Assembly (NCBI RefSeq): GCF_000194155.1
Contig: NZ_GL877878.1
Location: 3,725,060-3,789,059 of the forward strand
DNA: 64,000 nt
Direction: 5' to 3'
Origin: Saccharopolyspora spinosa NRRL 18395
GTDB taxonomy: Bacteria > Actinomycetota > Actinomycetes > Mycobacteriales > Pseudonocardiaceae
Shown: positions 63,855 to 64,000 of the stretch, one piece after another
How positions within the stretch are numbered: position 1 is the first letter of the stretch
Layout: every line of letters begins with the position of its first letter
Notes under the pieces: generated by a model
What the model was told of the DNA's origin: nothing
Seen by the model: the letters and a program-made list of their open reading frames with translations, nothing else
Databases searched by the model: none
Position numbers and translations under genes: made by a program

Positions 63855-64000
63855 GTGGCAGGGTACGCGAACCACGATGTCGCCGGAGCGTTCGAATCCT
63901 CTCGGGCGGTGTTCGAGTCGATCATCACGGAGCTCGGCGCCGCTGACTGTGGCATCACGCATGGCGAGCTGGAAGAGCTGCTGACCGAGCGGTCCCGGCC
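63855..64000 (+). mobile_element. Probable ISKra4-family transposase, N-terminus (cut by window edge)
   Basis: GTG at 63855 follows AAAGAAGGAGCCCT, a good ribosome site. It reads AGYANHDVAGAFESSRAVFESIITELGAADCGITHGELEELLTERSR. The pattern of a short N-terminus with THGELE-LL resembles ISKra4 transposases. The frame is open to the edge. The G-rich stretch 63765-63800 and GGCTCTTTTGAGGGG near 63739 may include the left terminus. Family call is moderate. Confidence 0.5.

Overview
The window is high-GC actinobacterial DNA. The gene set (acyl-CoA carboxylase beta plus epsilon subunits, fused LysX, EfeUOB, DUF3040, DUF4383 and CGNR proteins, a TIGR03084-type remnant, a double TetR regulator) and very frequent GTG starts point to Pseudonocardiales, probably a Saccharopolyspora-like genome. 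That placement is inference from gene families, not a database result. No rRNA, tRNA, CRISPR array or phage module was seen.

Layout. 0-2.5 kb: acyl-CoA carboxylase operon (accD5-like, epsilon subunit, biotin carboxylase running off the left edge). 2.8-7.6 kb: double-TetR regulator, glutamine-synthetase-like enzyme, and a flavin pair (LLM monooxygenase plus FMN reductase). 8-9.8 kb: recQ. 10-13.1 kb: four decayed genes (AMP-binding, XdhC, MarR, DNA glycosylase) around one intact methyltransferase. 13.4-17.8 kb: SRPBCC protein, a ClpC-type ATPase with a HAIR-like operator, and small genes. 17.8-24.4 kb: a decayed aldo/keto reductase carrying two in-place micro-inversions, a 3-hydroxyisobutyrate-dehydrogenase-like gene, an ssuA/ssuD sulfonate pair and a thiolase/DUF35 pair. 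24.9-27.3 kb: divergent paralogous membrane esterases. 27.4-33.8 kb: a 247-bp tandem duplication, lysX, a hydrolase and a divergent CGNR regulator. 33.9-36.3 kb: an orphan CoxL-type molybdoenzyme. 36.4-46.5 kb: IS110 and IS1380 remnants, three GNATs, a KAP NTPase remnant, SixA, an MFS pump, a flavin monooxygenase and fused M20/UvrA remnants. 46.7-55.5 kb: MFS, P450, DAO-type oxidase, dienelactone hydrolase, DoxX, a DnaJ-NERD membrane protein and a lone biotinyl-like domain. 56.2-59.5 kb: efeUOB under an IdeR/DmdR-type iron box. 59.7-63.7 kb: a small secreted W/H-rich peptide, a KhtTU-like antiporter pair and a Mut7-C protein. The right edge carries the start of a probable ISKra4-family transposase.

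Two things stand out beyond gene content. First, intact operons are interleaved with about twenty pseudogenes whose lesions are small (single-base frameshifts, nonsense codons, short tandem expansions, two micro-inversions), so decay is under way. Second, several dispersed repeat families fill the intergenic spaces: a ~160-bp element with a covarying stem and conserved loop (four copies, one inside a decayed gene), a ~55-bp REP-like palindrome often found in pairs (seven copies), an AT-rich TTTCAATTGAAA palindrome and several long inverted repeats. The covarying element is the best candidate for something undescribed.
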